Shown here piece after piece: positions 16,826 to 25,268 of a DNA stretch of 46,908 nucleotides (position 1 is its first letter; each line of letters opens with the position of its first letter). The notes beneath the pieces were generated by a model. It had not been told where the DNA came from, ran no database searches, and saw nothing but the letters and a program-made list of their open reading frames with translations. The stretch comes from JBJXDT01 sp046153505. GTDB taxonomy: Bacteria; Pseudomonadota; Gammaproteobacteria; Burkholderiales; Methylophilaceae. The stretch is from NCBI GenBank assembly GCA_046153505.1, contig JBJXDT010000073.1:1-46908 (forward strand), written 5' to 3'. The translations under genes were made by a program, and so were the position numbers.

Positions 16826-17608
16826 ATGATGCAAACAAAAAAATCCGCCAACAAATTCGTGGTTGCTAACTGGAAAATGCATGGCAATCTCAAGCAAAAT
16901 CAGGCACTACTCGAAAATTACATTCAAGCCTTATCCAACCTAAAACACACACAAGTGGTGGTTTGTGCTCCATACCCTTATCTTGCGCAACTACAAAATA
17001 TGCTCGCTGACACTGATATAGCTTGGGGTGCGCAGAATATGGCAAAGAACGAGGTTGGACCATTTACTGGCGAGGTTTCTGCTGAAATGCTGTGTGATTT
17101 TGGCTGTGAATATGTGATTCTTGGACACTCGGAGCGCTCGACAGCGTATTGCGAGAGCGACGAGAATATCGCACAAAAGTTTATGACTGCCAAAAAACAC
17201 GGACTTACCCCAATTTTGTGTGTGGGTGAAACGCTGATTGAGCGCGAGGCAGGAGTTATGGAAATAGTGGTGGACAAGCAACTCGATACAATTATTAAAC
17301 TTTATGGTGCTGCAGCTTTTGCAGATGCGATTATCTCTTATGAGCCGATTTGGGCGATTGGAACTGGGTTGGCTGCTACTCCAGAACAAGCAAAAGCGAT
17401 GCATAAGTATATTCACAATAAAATTGCCTCATTAAATAATGAAGCGGAAAGTCGCTTAAAAATCCTCTACGGGGGGAGCGTAAACCCGCAAAATGCGGTA
17501 CAATTACTCGATGTAGAGAACATTGATGGCGGGCTTGTAGGTAAGTGCTCGCTCAATGCGCAAGAATTTGAAGATATTTGTCGTGCAGCAGAACTTTCGG
17601 CTGCATAA
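16826..17608 (+). CDS. tpiA: Triosephosphate isomerase
   Basis: This glycolytic enzyme interconverts dihydroxyacetone phosphate and glyceraldehyde 3-phosphate. All catalytic residues are present: Lys in ANWKMHG, His in LGHSERS and Glu in SYEPIWAIGTG, plus the phosphate-gripping LYGGSV. The product is about 260 residues, the usual TIM-barrel length. Three in-frame ATGs lie at 16817, 16826 and 16829. The first overlaps a consensus TATAAT, so I prefer 16826 or 16829, giving MMQTKKSANKFVVANWK. No ribosome binding site is visible. The gene follows recJ closely and leads into secG 23 bases later. Confidence 0.96.
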   Translation: MMQTKKSANKFVVANWKMHGNLKQNQALLENYIQALSNLKHTQVVVCAPYPYLAQLQNMLADTDIAWGAQNMAKNEVGPFTGEVSAEMLCDFGCEYVILGHSERSTAYCESDENIAQKFMTAKKHGLTPILCVGETLIEREAGVMEIVVDKQLDTIIKLYGAAAFADAIISYEPIWAIGTGLAATPEQAKAMHKYIHNKIASLNNEAESRLKILYGGSVNPQNAVQLLDVENIDGGLVGKCSLNAQEFEDICRAAELSAA

Positions 17609-17631
17609 TTAAAGAATTGTAAGGAAAAAAG

Positions 17632-17985
17632 ATGCAAAATTTAGTCACAATCATTCATGTGTTGGCTGCGGCTGGGGTGATTGGTTTAGTATTGTTGCAA
17701 CACGGCAAGGGTGCAGATATGGGCGCTGCTTTTGGTAGTGGTGCTTCTGGTAGCTTGTTTGGCGTAAGTGGCTCTACCAATTTTTTAAGCAAAGCCACAG
17801 CGGCTTGCGTTACTGTGTTTTTTATTACTAGTTTGACATTGGCCTACATGGCAAGCCATCACGCATCAAGTAGCGTGATGAAAACCACTGGGTCTGTAGT
17901 GGTGGCGCCCGTTGCAAAACCAGTTGAGTCTAAACCTACTGAAACGACGCCTGCTAGCACTAGCGCGAAGGACGTGCCTAACTAA
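17632..17985 (+). CDS. secG: Preprotein translocase subunit SecG
   Basis: SecG is the small accessory subunit of the SecYEG inner-membrane translocon. The 117-residue protein has two transmembrane segments (about 4-22 and 55-75) joined by the Gly-rich loop GADMGAAFGSGASGSLFGVSGSTNFLSKATA, of which GASGSLFG is diagnostic. The last 35 residues form an Ala/Pro/Thr/Lys-rich tail. AAGGAAA precedes the ATG. The order tpiA-secG-tRNA-Leu-nuo is common in proteobacteria. Confidence 0.95.
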   Translation: MQNLVTIIHVLAAAGVIGLVLLQHGKGADMGAAFGSGASGSLFGVSGSTNFLSKATAACVTVFFITSLTLAYMASHHASSSVMKTTGSVVVAPVAKPVESKPTETTPASTSAKDVPN

Positions 17986-18000
17986 TAGGCTGGTTTAATT

Positions 18001-18085
18001 GCCGTCGTGGTGGAATTGGTAGACACGCAGCCTTGAGGTGGCTGTGACGAAAGTCGTGAGAGTTCGAGTCTCTCCGTCGGCACCA
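18001..18085 (+). tRNA. tRNA-Leu(GAG)
   Basis: The 85-nt class II tRNA folds with D-stem GTG/CAC, anticodon stem CAGCC/GGCTG with loop TTGAGGT (anticodon GAG), a long variable arm (GAC-GAAA-GTC), T-stem GAGAG/CTCTC with loop TTCGAGT, and encoded CCA. In the acceptor stem GCCGTCG/CGTCGGC the fifth pair is T-T, an unusual mismatch. It follows secG by 15 bases and is probably read through from it. Confidence 0.95.
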
Positions 18086-18275
18086 AAATGAAATACCGAG
18101 TTGAGTTAAGTGGTTAGCTTTTGCATTTGCAAGGCTTGGAATAAAGTAATTAAATAGCGTTTGTTTATAGTATCTGCTTTAATAAAAAATGTAATAATAA
18201 TGCGATATTATTAGTCTAATCGACTAGTTTAAGTCTAAGCTTTTTGGCTTGTAGTGATTAACATAGGACTAGCAA
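18086..18275 (+). promoter_or_regulatory. nuo operon leader with two inverted repeats
   Basis: The AT-rich region separates tRNA-Leu from nuoA. It holds TAATAAT/ATTATTA (18192-18198 with 18207-18213), followed at once by TAGTC-N5-GACTA (18212-18226). No sigma-70 promoter stands out. The repeats could be operator sites or weak hairpins. Confidence 0.35.
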
Positions 18276-18632
18276 GTGCTAGAAAATTATTTTCCAATCT
18301 TAATGTTTATTTTAGTGGGCTTAGCAGTCGGCCTAGGACCACTTATCCTTGGAAAAGTATTATCTCCCCATAAGCCAGATTCAGAAAAAAACTCTCCTTA
18401 CGAGTGTGGCTTTGAAGCCTTTGAAGATGCGCGTATGAAATTCGATGTGCGCTACTATCTGGTGGCTATTCTTTTCATTCTTTTTGACTTAGAAATTGCG
18501 TTTTTATTCCCATGGGCGGTTGTGTTGCCAGAGATTGGTCTGTTTGGTTATTTGGCGATGATGTTTTTCTTGTTTGTGCTGGTGGTTGGCTTTATCTACG
18601 AGTGGAAAAAGGGCGCGCTAGAATGGGATTGA
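18276..18632 (+). CDS. nuoA: NADH-quinone oxidoreductase subunit A
   Basis: Small membrane subunit of complex I at the junction of the peripheral and membrane arms. The 118-residue protein has three transmembrane helices (about 6-26, 62-82, 88-108). The loop between the first two holds the family signature PYECGFEAFEDARMKFDVRYYLVAILFILFDLE, split here across residues 41-74. The start is GTG, with AGGAC eight bases upstream. It is the first gene of the 14-gene operon, one base from nuoB. Confidence 0.96.
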   Translation: MLENYFPILMFILVGLAVGLGPLILGKVLSPHKPDSEKNSPYECGFEAFEDARMKFDVRYYLVAILFILFDLEIAFLFPWAVVLPEIGLFGYLAMMFFLFVLVVGFIYEWKKGALEWD

Positions 18633-18633
18633 T

Positions 18634-19110
18634 ATGAGCATAGAAGGCGTCATGGAGAAAGGGTTTGTCACTACAACCCTCGACACAGTAATCAACTATA
18701 CACGTACTGGCTCTTTATGGCCGATGACCTTTGGGCTTGCTTGCTGTGCTGTAGAGATGATGCATGCAGGCGCTTCACGTTACGATTTAGATCGTTTTGG
18801 CATTGTCTTTCGTCCTAGTCCACGTCAATCGGATGTGATGATTGTGGCGGGAACGCTGGTAAATAAAATGGCCCCTGCGTTACGGAAGGTCTATGACCAA
18901 ATGGCTGAGCCACGTTGGGTGATTTCGATGGGTAGCTGTGCAAATGGCGGCGGTTATTATCACTATTCTTATGCGGTTGTGCGAGGTTGCGACCGAATTG
19001 TGCCCGTTGATGTGTATGTGCCTGGATGCCCACCGACAGCAGAGGCACTGTTGTTTGGCATTATTCAGTTACAGAAAAAAATTAGACGTACAAATACAAT
19101 TGCCCGTTAA
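18634..19110 (+). CDS. nuoB: NADH-quinone oxidoreductase subunit B
   Basis: NuoB carries the N2 [4Fe-4S] cluster that reduces quinone. The 158-residue protein has the ligands in order: the tandem cysteines of FGLACCAVEM, the Cys in GSCANGGGYY, and the Cys in VPGCPPTAEAL. It contains the expected RYDLDRFGI and PRQSDVMIVAGT blocks. It starts one base after the nuoA stop. Confidence 0.98.
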   Translation: MSIEGVMEKGFVTTTLDTVINYTRTGSLWPMTFGLACCAVEMMHAGASRYDLDRFGIVFRPSPRQSDVMIVAGTLVNKMAPALRKVYDQMAEPRWVISMGSCANGGGYYHYSYAVVRGCDRIVPVDVYVPGCPPTAEALLFGIIQLQKKIRRTNTIAR

Positions 19111-19116
19111 ATAATA

Positions 19117-19707
19117 ATGACAAAGCTAGAACATCTATCATCGCAACTAAAGCTGGCATTAAATGACCAGCTCGGCGCAATTCACAGCGCATTGGGTGAA
19201 ATTACCATTGAATGCAAGGCAGAAAATTTGGTTGCGGTTTGCGGTAAATTGCGTAGCCACGGTGAGCTGAAATTTGAACAGTTAATTGATTTGTGTGGGG
19301 TGGATTACAGCGACTATAGTGAAGGTCGCTGCAAGGGTGCGCGTTTTGCAGTGGTATTGCACTTGCTTTCAGTTTCTCTGAATCAGCGCGTGCGCCTAAA
19401 AGTTTTTGCGCAAGATGATGATTTCCCTGTACTGCCCACATTAGTTGACGTGTGGCCAGTTGCTAATTGGTTTGAGCGAGAAGCCTTTGATTTGTTTGGT
19501 ATTATGTTCGAAAATCACCCTGACTTGCGCCGCATTTTGACCGATTATGGTTTTGTCGGCCATCCTTTCCGCAAAGATTTTCCAATGATTGGCAACGTGG
19601 AAATGCGTTACGACCCAGAGCAGCAGCGCGTGATTTATCAGCCTGTTTCTATTGATATGCGCAACAATGTGCCCCGAGTGATTCGTGAAGAAGGATCACA
19701 TTCCTAA
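19117..19707 (+). CDS. nuoC: NADH-quinone oxidoreductase subunit C
   Basis: A peripheral-arm subunit without cofactors, here as a separate gene and not fused to NuoD as in E. coli. The 196 residues include LCGVDYSDY, the block VWPVANWFEREAFDLFGI and HPDLRRILTDYGFVGHPFRKDFP, the 30-kDa subunit signature. Its stop overlaps the nuoD start as TAATG. Confidence 0.97.
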   Translation: MTKLEHLSSQLKLALNDQLGAIHSALGEITIECKAENLVAVCGKLRSHGELKFEQLIDLCGVDYSDYSEGRCKGARFAVVLHLLSVSLNQRVRLKVFAQDDDFPVLPTLVDVWPVANWFEREAFDLFGIMFENHPDLRRILTDYGFVGHPFRKDFPMIGNVEMRYDPEQQRVIYQPVSIDMRNNVPRVIREEGSHS

Positions 19708-20960
19708 TGGCTGAGATTCGCAATTACACCATGAATTTTGGCCCGCAACATCCTGCGGCGCACGGAGTCTTACGCTTGGTGCTTGAGTTGGATGGTGAAG
19801 TGATTATGCGTGCTGATCCGCATATTGGGCTTTTGCATCGCGCAACAGAAAAGTTAGCTGAGAATCGCACTTACCTGCAATCTGTGCCTTATATGGATAG
19901 GTTGGATTATGTGTCGATGATGGCAAACGAACATGCTTATGTAATGGCAATTGAGAAGATGCTCGGGTTAGAAGTGCCTATTCGCGCGCAGTATATCCGC
20001 GTCATGTTTGATGAGATTACTCGTATTTTGAATCATTTGTTATGGATTGGCGCGCATGGCCTTGATTTGGGCGCCATGACCATGTTTATCTACGCTTTCC
20101 GCGAACGTGAAGATTTGTTTGATATGTACGAGGCGGTTTCAGGGGCGCGCATGCACGCGGCGTATTATCGTCCTGGTGGCGTTTATCGTGATTTGCCAGA
20201 GCAAATGCCGCAACACGAAACGGGAAAATTCCGTGCTGCTAGTCAGATTAAAAAACTCAATGAAAATCGCCAAGGCTCTTTGCTCGACTTTATTGAAGAT
20301 TTTACTAAGCGCTTCCCAACTTATGTTGATGAGTATGAAACTTTACTCACGGACAATCGTATTTGGAAGCAACGTACCGTGGGTGTTGGTGTCGTAAGCC
20401 CAGAACGTGCGTTGGCGTTGGGCATGACGGGCCCAATGTTACGCGGAAGCGGCATAGAGTGGGATTTGCGTAAAAAGCAACCTTACGAGGTGTACGATAA
20501 GTTAGATTTCGATATTCCGGTCGGTGTGAATGGCGATTGTTATGACCGCTATTTGATTCGCATGGAAGAGTTTCGCCAATCCAATCACATTATTAAACAA
20601 TGTATTGCATGGTTACGCGCTAATCCTGGGCCAGTCATTACATCGGATAATAAAATCGCGCCACCCAATCGTGAGCACATGAAAACCAATATGGAAGACA
20701 TGATTCACCACTTTAAACTCTTTACTGAGGGGTTCCATGTGCCAGCGGGTGAGGCTTATGCGGCGGTTGAGCATCCAAAAGGTGAGTTTGGCATTTACAT
20801 GGTTTCGGATGGCGCAAATAAGCCTTACCGTTTAAAAATTCGCGCGCCAGGATTTGCGCATTTGGCGGCTTTGGACGAAATGGTGAAAGGCCACATGATT
20901 GCGGACTTGGTGGCGATTATTGGCACGCAAGATATTGTTTTTGGTGAAATTGATAGATAA
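19707..20960 (+). CDS. nuoD: NADH-quinone oxidoreductase subunit D
   Basis: The 49-kDa subunit forms the quinone-binding site together with NuoB. The 417-residue protein begins with NYTMNFGPQHPAAHGVLRL, the conserved beta-hairpin with the quinone-contact His, and shows HIGLLHRATEKLAE, the conserved Tyr in NRTYLQSVPYMDRLDYVS, and MTGPMLRGSG. It ends LAALDEMVKGHMIADLVAIIGT and DIVFGEIDR. It overlaps nuoC by one base. Confidence 0.98.
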   Translation: MAEIRNYTMNFGPQHPAAHGVLRLVLELDGEVIMRADPHIGLLHRATEKLAENRTYLQSVPYMDRLDYVSMMANEHAYVMAIEKMLGLEVPIRAQYIRVMFDEITRILNHLLWIGAHGLDLGAMTMFIYAFREREDLFDMYEAVSGARMHAAYYRPGGVYRDLPEQMPQHETGKFRAASQIKKLNENRQGSLLDFIEDFTKRFPTYVDEYETLLTDNRIWKQRTVGVGVVSPERALALGMTGPMLRGSGIEWDLRKKQPYEVYDKLDFDIPVGVNGDCYDRYLIRMEEFRQSNHIIKQCIAWLRANPGPVITSDNKIAPPNREHMKTNMEDMIHHFKLFTEGFHVPAGEAYAAVEHPKGEFGIYMVSDGANKPYRLKIRAPGFAHLAALDEMVKGHMIADLVAIIGTQDIVFGEIDR

Positions 20961-20971
20961 GAGTCTGATAA

Positions 20972-21445
20972 ATGTTAAGTAAAGAAATTATCGGAAAAAT
21001 TGAGCTTGAGCTCACAAAATATCCTGCTGACAAACGTCAAGCAGCGGTGATGAGTGCTTTGCGCATTGCGCAGATGGATAATGGCTGGCTTTCGCCGGAA
21101 TGTATCAGCGATGTTGCGAAGTATTTACGCATTCCTGAAATTGCTGCGCTGGAAGTTGCGACGTTTTATAATATGTATGACTTGCAGCCTGTTGGAAAAC
21201 ACAAAATTACAATTTGCACAAACATTTCTTGTATGTTGCGTGGCAGTGACGAAATTGTAGATCATCTTCAAACCAAGCTGGGTGTGGGTTTTAACGAAGT
21301 GACTCCCGATGGAAATTACTGCTTGAAAGAAGGTGAGTGCATGGGTTGCTGCGGTGGCGCGCCGCTGATGCACATCAACAATACAGAAATGCATGAGTTT
21401 TTGACGACGGAAAAAGTGGACGAAATTCTAGAGGGCTTGAAATAA
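20972..21445 (+). CDS. nuoE: NADH-quinone oxidoreductase subunit E
   Basis: The thioredoxin-fold 24-kDa subunit carries the [2Fe-2S] cluster N1a. The 157 residues contain the ligand pairs CTNISC (about 81-86) and ECMGCCGG (about 122-129), after the helical ATFYNMYDL segment. The gene overlaps nuoF by one base (TAATG). Confidence 0.97.
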   Translation: MLSKEIIGKIELELTKYPADKRQAAVMSALRIAQMDNGWLSPECISDVAKYLRIPEIAALEVATFYNMYDLQPVGKHKITICTNISCMLRGSDEIVDHLQTKLGVGFNEVTPDGNYCLKEGECMGCCGGAPLMHINNTEMHEFLTTEKVDEILEGLK

Positions 21446-22848
21446 TGGCTGTCGAGAAAAAATCAAAAGGCACACCAAAAGTTACCGCCAAGCCTGCCAC
21501 TAAAGCAGTCAAGTCAACGACAAAAACTGCAAAACCAACAAAGGCCGCCAATGTGGGTGGGCCAAGCTTCAAAGGTCAAACACTACTGACCTTGCGCACC
21601 CTTACCGAAAAAGAACCAGCGTCCTTAGCAACCTATGAAAAATTAGGGGGTTATGTGCAGTTAAAACGCATAGTGACTGAAAAAGTCAAGGCTATGGATA
21701 TTATTAACCAAGTCAAAGTTTCTGGTTTGCGTGGACGCGGCGGTGCGGGTTTCCCAACTGGCCTTAAATGGAGCTTCATGCCACGTTATTTTGATGGGAC
21801 GAAATATCTGGTGTGTAACTCCGACGAAGGTGAGCCTGGCACTTTTAAAGACCGTGACATTATTCGCTACAATCCGCACCAGCTCATTGAGGGTATGGCG
21901 ATTGCCGCATACACATTGGGTGCGCGAGTAGGATATAACTATATTCATGGCGAGATTTGGAATGAATATGAAGTGTTTGAAAAAGCACTAGGCGAAGCGC
22001 GCGCTGCCGGCTATATTGGCGAAAATTTGTTTGGCACGACGTTTGATTTCGATTTGTATGCGGTGCATGGTTATGGAGCATATATTTGTGGCGAAGAAAC
22101 TGCACTGATTGAATCGATAGAAGGTAAAAAAGGTCAACCACGCTTTAAACCACCATTCCCAGCCAGTTATGGCGTTTTTGGCAAGCCCACAAATGTGAAT
22201 AACACCGAGAGTTATGCAAGTATTCCGTGGATTTTGCAACATGGCGGCCAAGCTTTTGCTGATTTGGGCGTAGCTAATGCGGGCGGTACAAAGCTATTTT
22301 CAGTGTCTGGTCACGTAGAAAGACCTGGTAATTATGAAATCAAAATGGGGACGCCATTTAGCAATTTACTCACAATGGCGGGTGGCGTTTGGAAGGGCAG
22401 GCAATTAAAAGCCGTCATTCCAGGTGGGCCATCAACACCTGTGATGCCAGCTGCGGCGATTTTAGGCGCAAATATGGATTATGACAGTTTGAGCAAGGCC
22501 AAATCTAGCCTTGGCGCAGGCTCAATGATTGTGATGGATGAAACTACGTGTATGGTCAAAACCCTAAAACGGCTCTCTTACTTTTTTTACGAAGAAAGTT
22601 GTGGGCAATGCACCCCATGTCGCGAAGGTACAGGTTGGGTGTATCGCGTGATTAAGCGCATTACAGATGGCAAAGGCAAGATGGAAGACTTAGACTTGCT
22701 GACTGACGTTTGTCAAAATATTTCTGGCCGCACTATTTGCGCGCTGGGAGATGCAGCGGCAACGCCAGTATTGAGTTTTATCAAACATTTTAGGCCAGAA
22801 TTTGAGTATTACATTCAGCATGGCAAATCCATGGTGGACGGAAAATAA
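21445..22848 (+). CDS. nuoF: NADH-quinone oxidoreductase subunit F with Lys-rich N-terminal extension
   Basis: NuoF binds NADH, FMN and the N3 [4Fe-4S] cluster. The 467 residues show the NADH/FMN site GRGGAGFPTGLKW, CNSDEGEPGTFKDR, YICGEETALIESIEG, and the cluster ligands CGQCTPC with a later Cys in GRTICALGD. Typical NuoF begins near residue 40 of this protein. Here the first 37 residues are a Lys/Ala/Thr-rich, almost acid-free segment (MAVEKKSKGTPKVTAKPATK and onward, about ten Lys). The ATG is supported by its TAATG overlap with nuoE, a junction type also used at nuoC-nuoD. A later GTG at codon 37 is the only obvious alternative start. Confidence 0.96.
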   Translation: MAVEKKSKGTPKVTAKPATKAVKSTTKTAKPTKAANVGGPSFKGQTLLTLRTLTEKEPASLATYEKLGGYVQLKRIVTEKVKAMDIINQVKVSGLRGRGGAGFPTGLKWSFMPRYFDGTKYLVCNSDEGEPGTFKDRDIIRYNPHQLIEGMAIAAYTLGARVGYNYIHGEIWNEYEVFEKALGEARAAGYIGENLFGTTFDFDLYAVHGYGAYICGEETALIESIEGKKGQPRFKPPFPASYGVFGKPTNVNNTESYASIPWILQHGGQAFADLGVANAGGTKLFSVSGHVERPGNYEIKMGTPFSNLLTMAGGVWKGRQLKAVIPGGPSTPVMPAAAILGANMDYDSLSKAKSSLGAGSMIVMDETTCMVKTLKRLSYFFYEESCGQCTPCREGTGWVYRVIKRITDGKGKMEDLDLLTDVCQNISGRTICALGDAAATPVLSFIKHFRPEFEYYIQHGKSMVDGK

Positions 22849-22849
22849 T

Positions 22850-25255
22850 ATGTTGAATATTGAAATTGATGGCAAAGCGCTAGAAGTCGAACACGGCAGC
22901 ACCATTATTGATGCAGCTGATAAGGCTGGTATCGCTATACCACGTTTTTGCTACCACAAAAAATTATCTGTGGCAGCCAATTGTCGCATGTGCCTCGTGC
23001 AAGTAGAGAACTTTAACAAGCCGCTGCCAGCCTGTGCCACGCCTGCTGCAGACGGAATGAAAATTCAAACACGTAGCAAATCAGCAGTTGAGGCGCAACA
23101 AAGTGTGATGGAATTTTTGTTAATTAATCACCCCTTGGATTGTCCAATTTGTGACCAAGGAGGCGAGTGTGATTTGCAAGACATTGCGGTTGCTTATGGT
23201 GCAAGTGGATCACGTTATACTGAAGAAAAGCGCGTGGTGCTGAACAAAAATATCGGCCCGCTAATTAGCACAGATATGACACGTTGCATTCAATGTACAC
23301 GTTGCGTGCGCTTCTTGAAAGAAGTTGGTGGCATGCAAGAGCTGGGTTTAATTGGTCGTGGCGAGCATGCGGAAATTACAGCATATATCGATAAAAGCGT
23401 GAACTCGGAATTAAGTGGCAATATTATCGATTTATGCCCAGTTGGCGCACTAACTAATAAACCGTTCCGCTATTCCGCACGCAGCTGGGAGCTTGTTCGT
23501 CGGCCTTCGATTGCGCCGCATGACGGACTAGGTTCGCATATAGAAGTGCACGTAAAAAATGACAAAGTGATGCGCGTTTTACCGCGTGAAAAAGAAAGCA
23601 TTAATGAGTGCTGGTTGTCAGACCGCGACCGTTATTCTTACGAAGGCCTGAATAGTCCTGACCGCTTAAAAGTGCCAATGATTAAGCATAATGGTGCTTG
23701 GCAAGAAACCGATTGGAAAACTGCACTTGAGTTTGCCGCAGGACAACTTAAAGATATTACCAATCAGCATGGTAGTGAGTCTTTGGGCGTTTTGGTTTCA
23801 CCTAACAGCACCATGGAAGAGGGTTATTTAATCAAACATTTAGCGAGCGGTCTAGGCTGTGGTAATGTGGATTATCGTCTGCGTCAAACTGATTTTAGGT
23901 TGGATGGAAAACGTGTTGGTACGCCTTGGATGGGTATTAATATTCACGAAATTGAGGATCTGGATCGTATTTTAGTGATTGGCTCAAATTTGCGTAATGA
24001 GCATCCTTTGTTAGCGCAACGTTTCCGTCGTGCAGTCCAAAATGGCGCTGAGTTGTCAATAATTAGCCCGCTGGATAATGACCCGCTGATGAATATCGCA
24101 CATAAGATTATTTGCACTCCAAACGACATCGTTAATGTGCTCGCGCAAATTCTAAAAGCTATGTCGCAATTACAGCGTCTTTCCTTGTGCCTACCACCTT
24201 CACTCAGTAAGTTGTTGGAAAGTATTCATGTGCGCCCGAACACTGAAGAAATGGCAGAGAGTTTGGCTGGTATGGGTAAAACATTGAACTTGATAGCGCC
24301 AAGGGTTGGATTGTTCATGGGCAATATGGCACTCTCTTCACCACGATTTACTGAAATGTATAGCTTAATGGAAGCGATTGGAGGTATTTGTGGTGCAAAA
24401 GGTGGCATTTTGCCAGCCGCCGCCAATAGCACTGGAATGCACCTTATGGGCGTGATGCCTAGTGCGACTGGTATGCATGCACGTGCGATGCTTGAAGTAC
24501 CTCGAAAAGCGTATTTACTCCTTAATATTGAGCCAGAGCTTGATTGTCAGCATGCAGCGCTTGCAAAAGCTGCAATGGAAAAAGCGGAGTGTGTTGTAGC
24601 GTTGACAGCGTTTAAATCTGAGGCGCTAGATAACGCTGATGTGTTGTTGCCGATTGCGCCATTTACTGAAACCTCAGGTACTTTTATGAGTATGGAGGGT
24701 CGTGTACAAAGTTTTGAAGCAGTAACTAAACCACTAGGCGAATGTCGCCCCGCATGGAAAGTACTTCGAGTACTGGCCAACACTTTAGGGTTACAAGGTT
24801 TTGATTTTAATAGCAGTGAAGAAGTTAAGACTGCCGTTTTTGGCGGTGAAAAACCTTCAACGGTAGTGTGGCGTAACCTGAATAATAATATGAAAGAATT
24901 GGTAGAAATTGAAGTTAAAATTAAGTCGTCTGGCTTGCAGCGTGTAGGTGAAGTTCCTCAATATGAGTCTGATCCTATCGTTCGTCGTTCTGCTCCATTG
25001 CAAAAAACCAAATATAACATCAAGCCGATGGCTAGAATGAGTGCTGAAGATATGCGGGTGTTAGATCTGCGCGAAGGTGATACTGTGTTGGCGAAACAGG
25101 ACAAAGGTAGTGCTGTACTCACTGTGCGACTTGATAGCCACGTCGCAAAAGGCTGTGTACGCGTCACTGCAGCACACGAGGACACGGTAGGTTTGGGCGA
25201 TTTGATGGGGGATATTTCCATAGAAAAACTCTCACAAACTGCAGAGCAAAATTGA
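22850..25255 (+). CDS. nuoG: NADH-quinone oxidoreductase subunit G
   Basis: The large iron-sulfur subunit that carries electrons from NuoF/E toward NuoI. The start is ATG at 22850, one base after nuoF, giving 801 residues and MLNIEIDGKALEVEHGSTII; a longer frame from 22802 lies inside nuoF. The [2Fe-2S] N1b ligands lie in FCYHKKLSVAANCRMCLVQV and ACATP. The His/Cys [4Fe-4S] N5 ligands are in HPLDCPICDQGGECDLQD, and the N4 ligands in CIQCTRCVRF with DLCPVGAL. The rest is the molybdopterin-oxidoreductase-like domain, which needs no molybdenum in complex I. Confidence 0.97.
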   Translation: MLNIEIDGKALEVEHGSTIIDAADKAGIAIPRFCYHKKLSVAANCRMCLVQVENFNKPLPACATPAADGMKIQTRSKSAVEAQQSVMEFLLINHPLDCPICDQGGECDLQDIAVAYGASGSRYTEEKRVVLNKNIGPLISTDMTRCIQCTRCVRFLKEVGGMQELGLIGRGEHAEITAYIDKSVNSELSGNIIDLCPVGALTNKPFRYSARSWELVRRPSIAPHDGLGSHIEVHVKNDKVMRVLPREKESINECWLSDRDRYSYEGLNSPDRLKVPMIKHNGAWQETDWKTALEFAAGQLKDITNQHGSESLGVLVSPNSTMEEGYLIKHLASGLGCGNVDYRLRQTDFRLDGKRVGTPWMGINIHEIEDLDRILVIGSNLRNEHPLLAQRFRRAVQNGAELSIISPLDNDPLMNIAHKIICTPNDIVNVLAQILKAMSQLQRLSLCLPPSLSKLLESIHVRPNTEEMAESLAGMGKTLNLIAPRVGLFMGNMALSSPRFTEMYSLMEAIGGICGAKGGILPAAANSTGMHLMGVMPSATGMHARAMLEVPRKAYLLLNIEPELDCQHAALAKAAMEKAECVVALTAFKSEALDNADVLLPIAPFTETSGTFMSMEGRVQSFEAVTKPLGECRPAWKVLRVLANTLGLQGFDFNSSEEVKTAVFGGEKPSTVVWRNLNNNMKELVEIEVKIKSSGLQRVGEVPQYESDPIVRRSAPLQKTKYNIKPMARMSAEDMRVLDLREGDTVLAKQDKGSAVLTVRLDSHVAKGCVRVTAAHEDTVGLGDLMGDISIEKLSQTAEQN

Positions 25256-25268
25256 TGAAAAGTAACGG

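Noticed and set aside
22802..22849. Longer nuoG start at TTG 22802
   Set aside because: It lies inside nuoF; ATG at 22850 gives the normal NuoG N-terminus.
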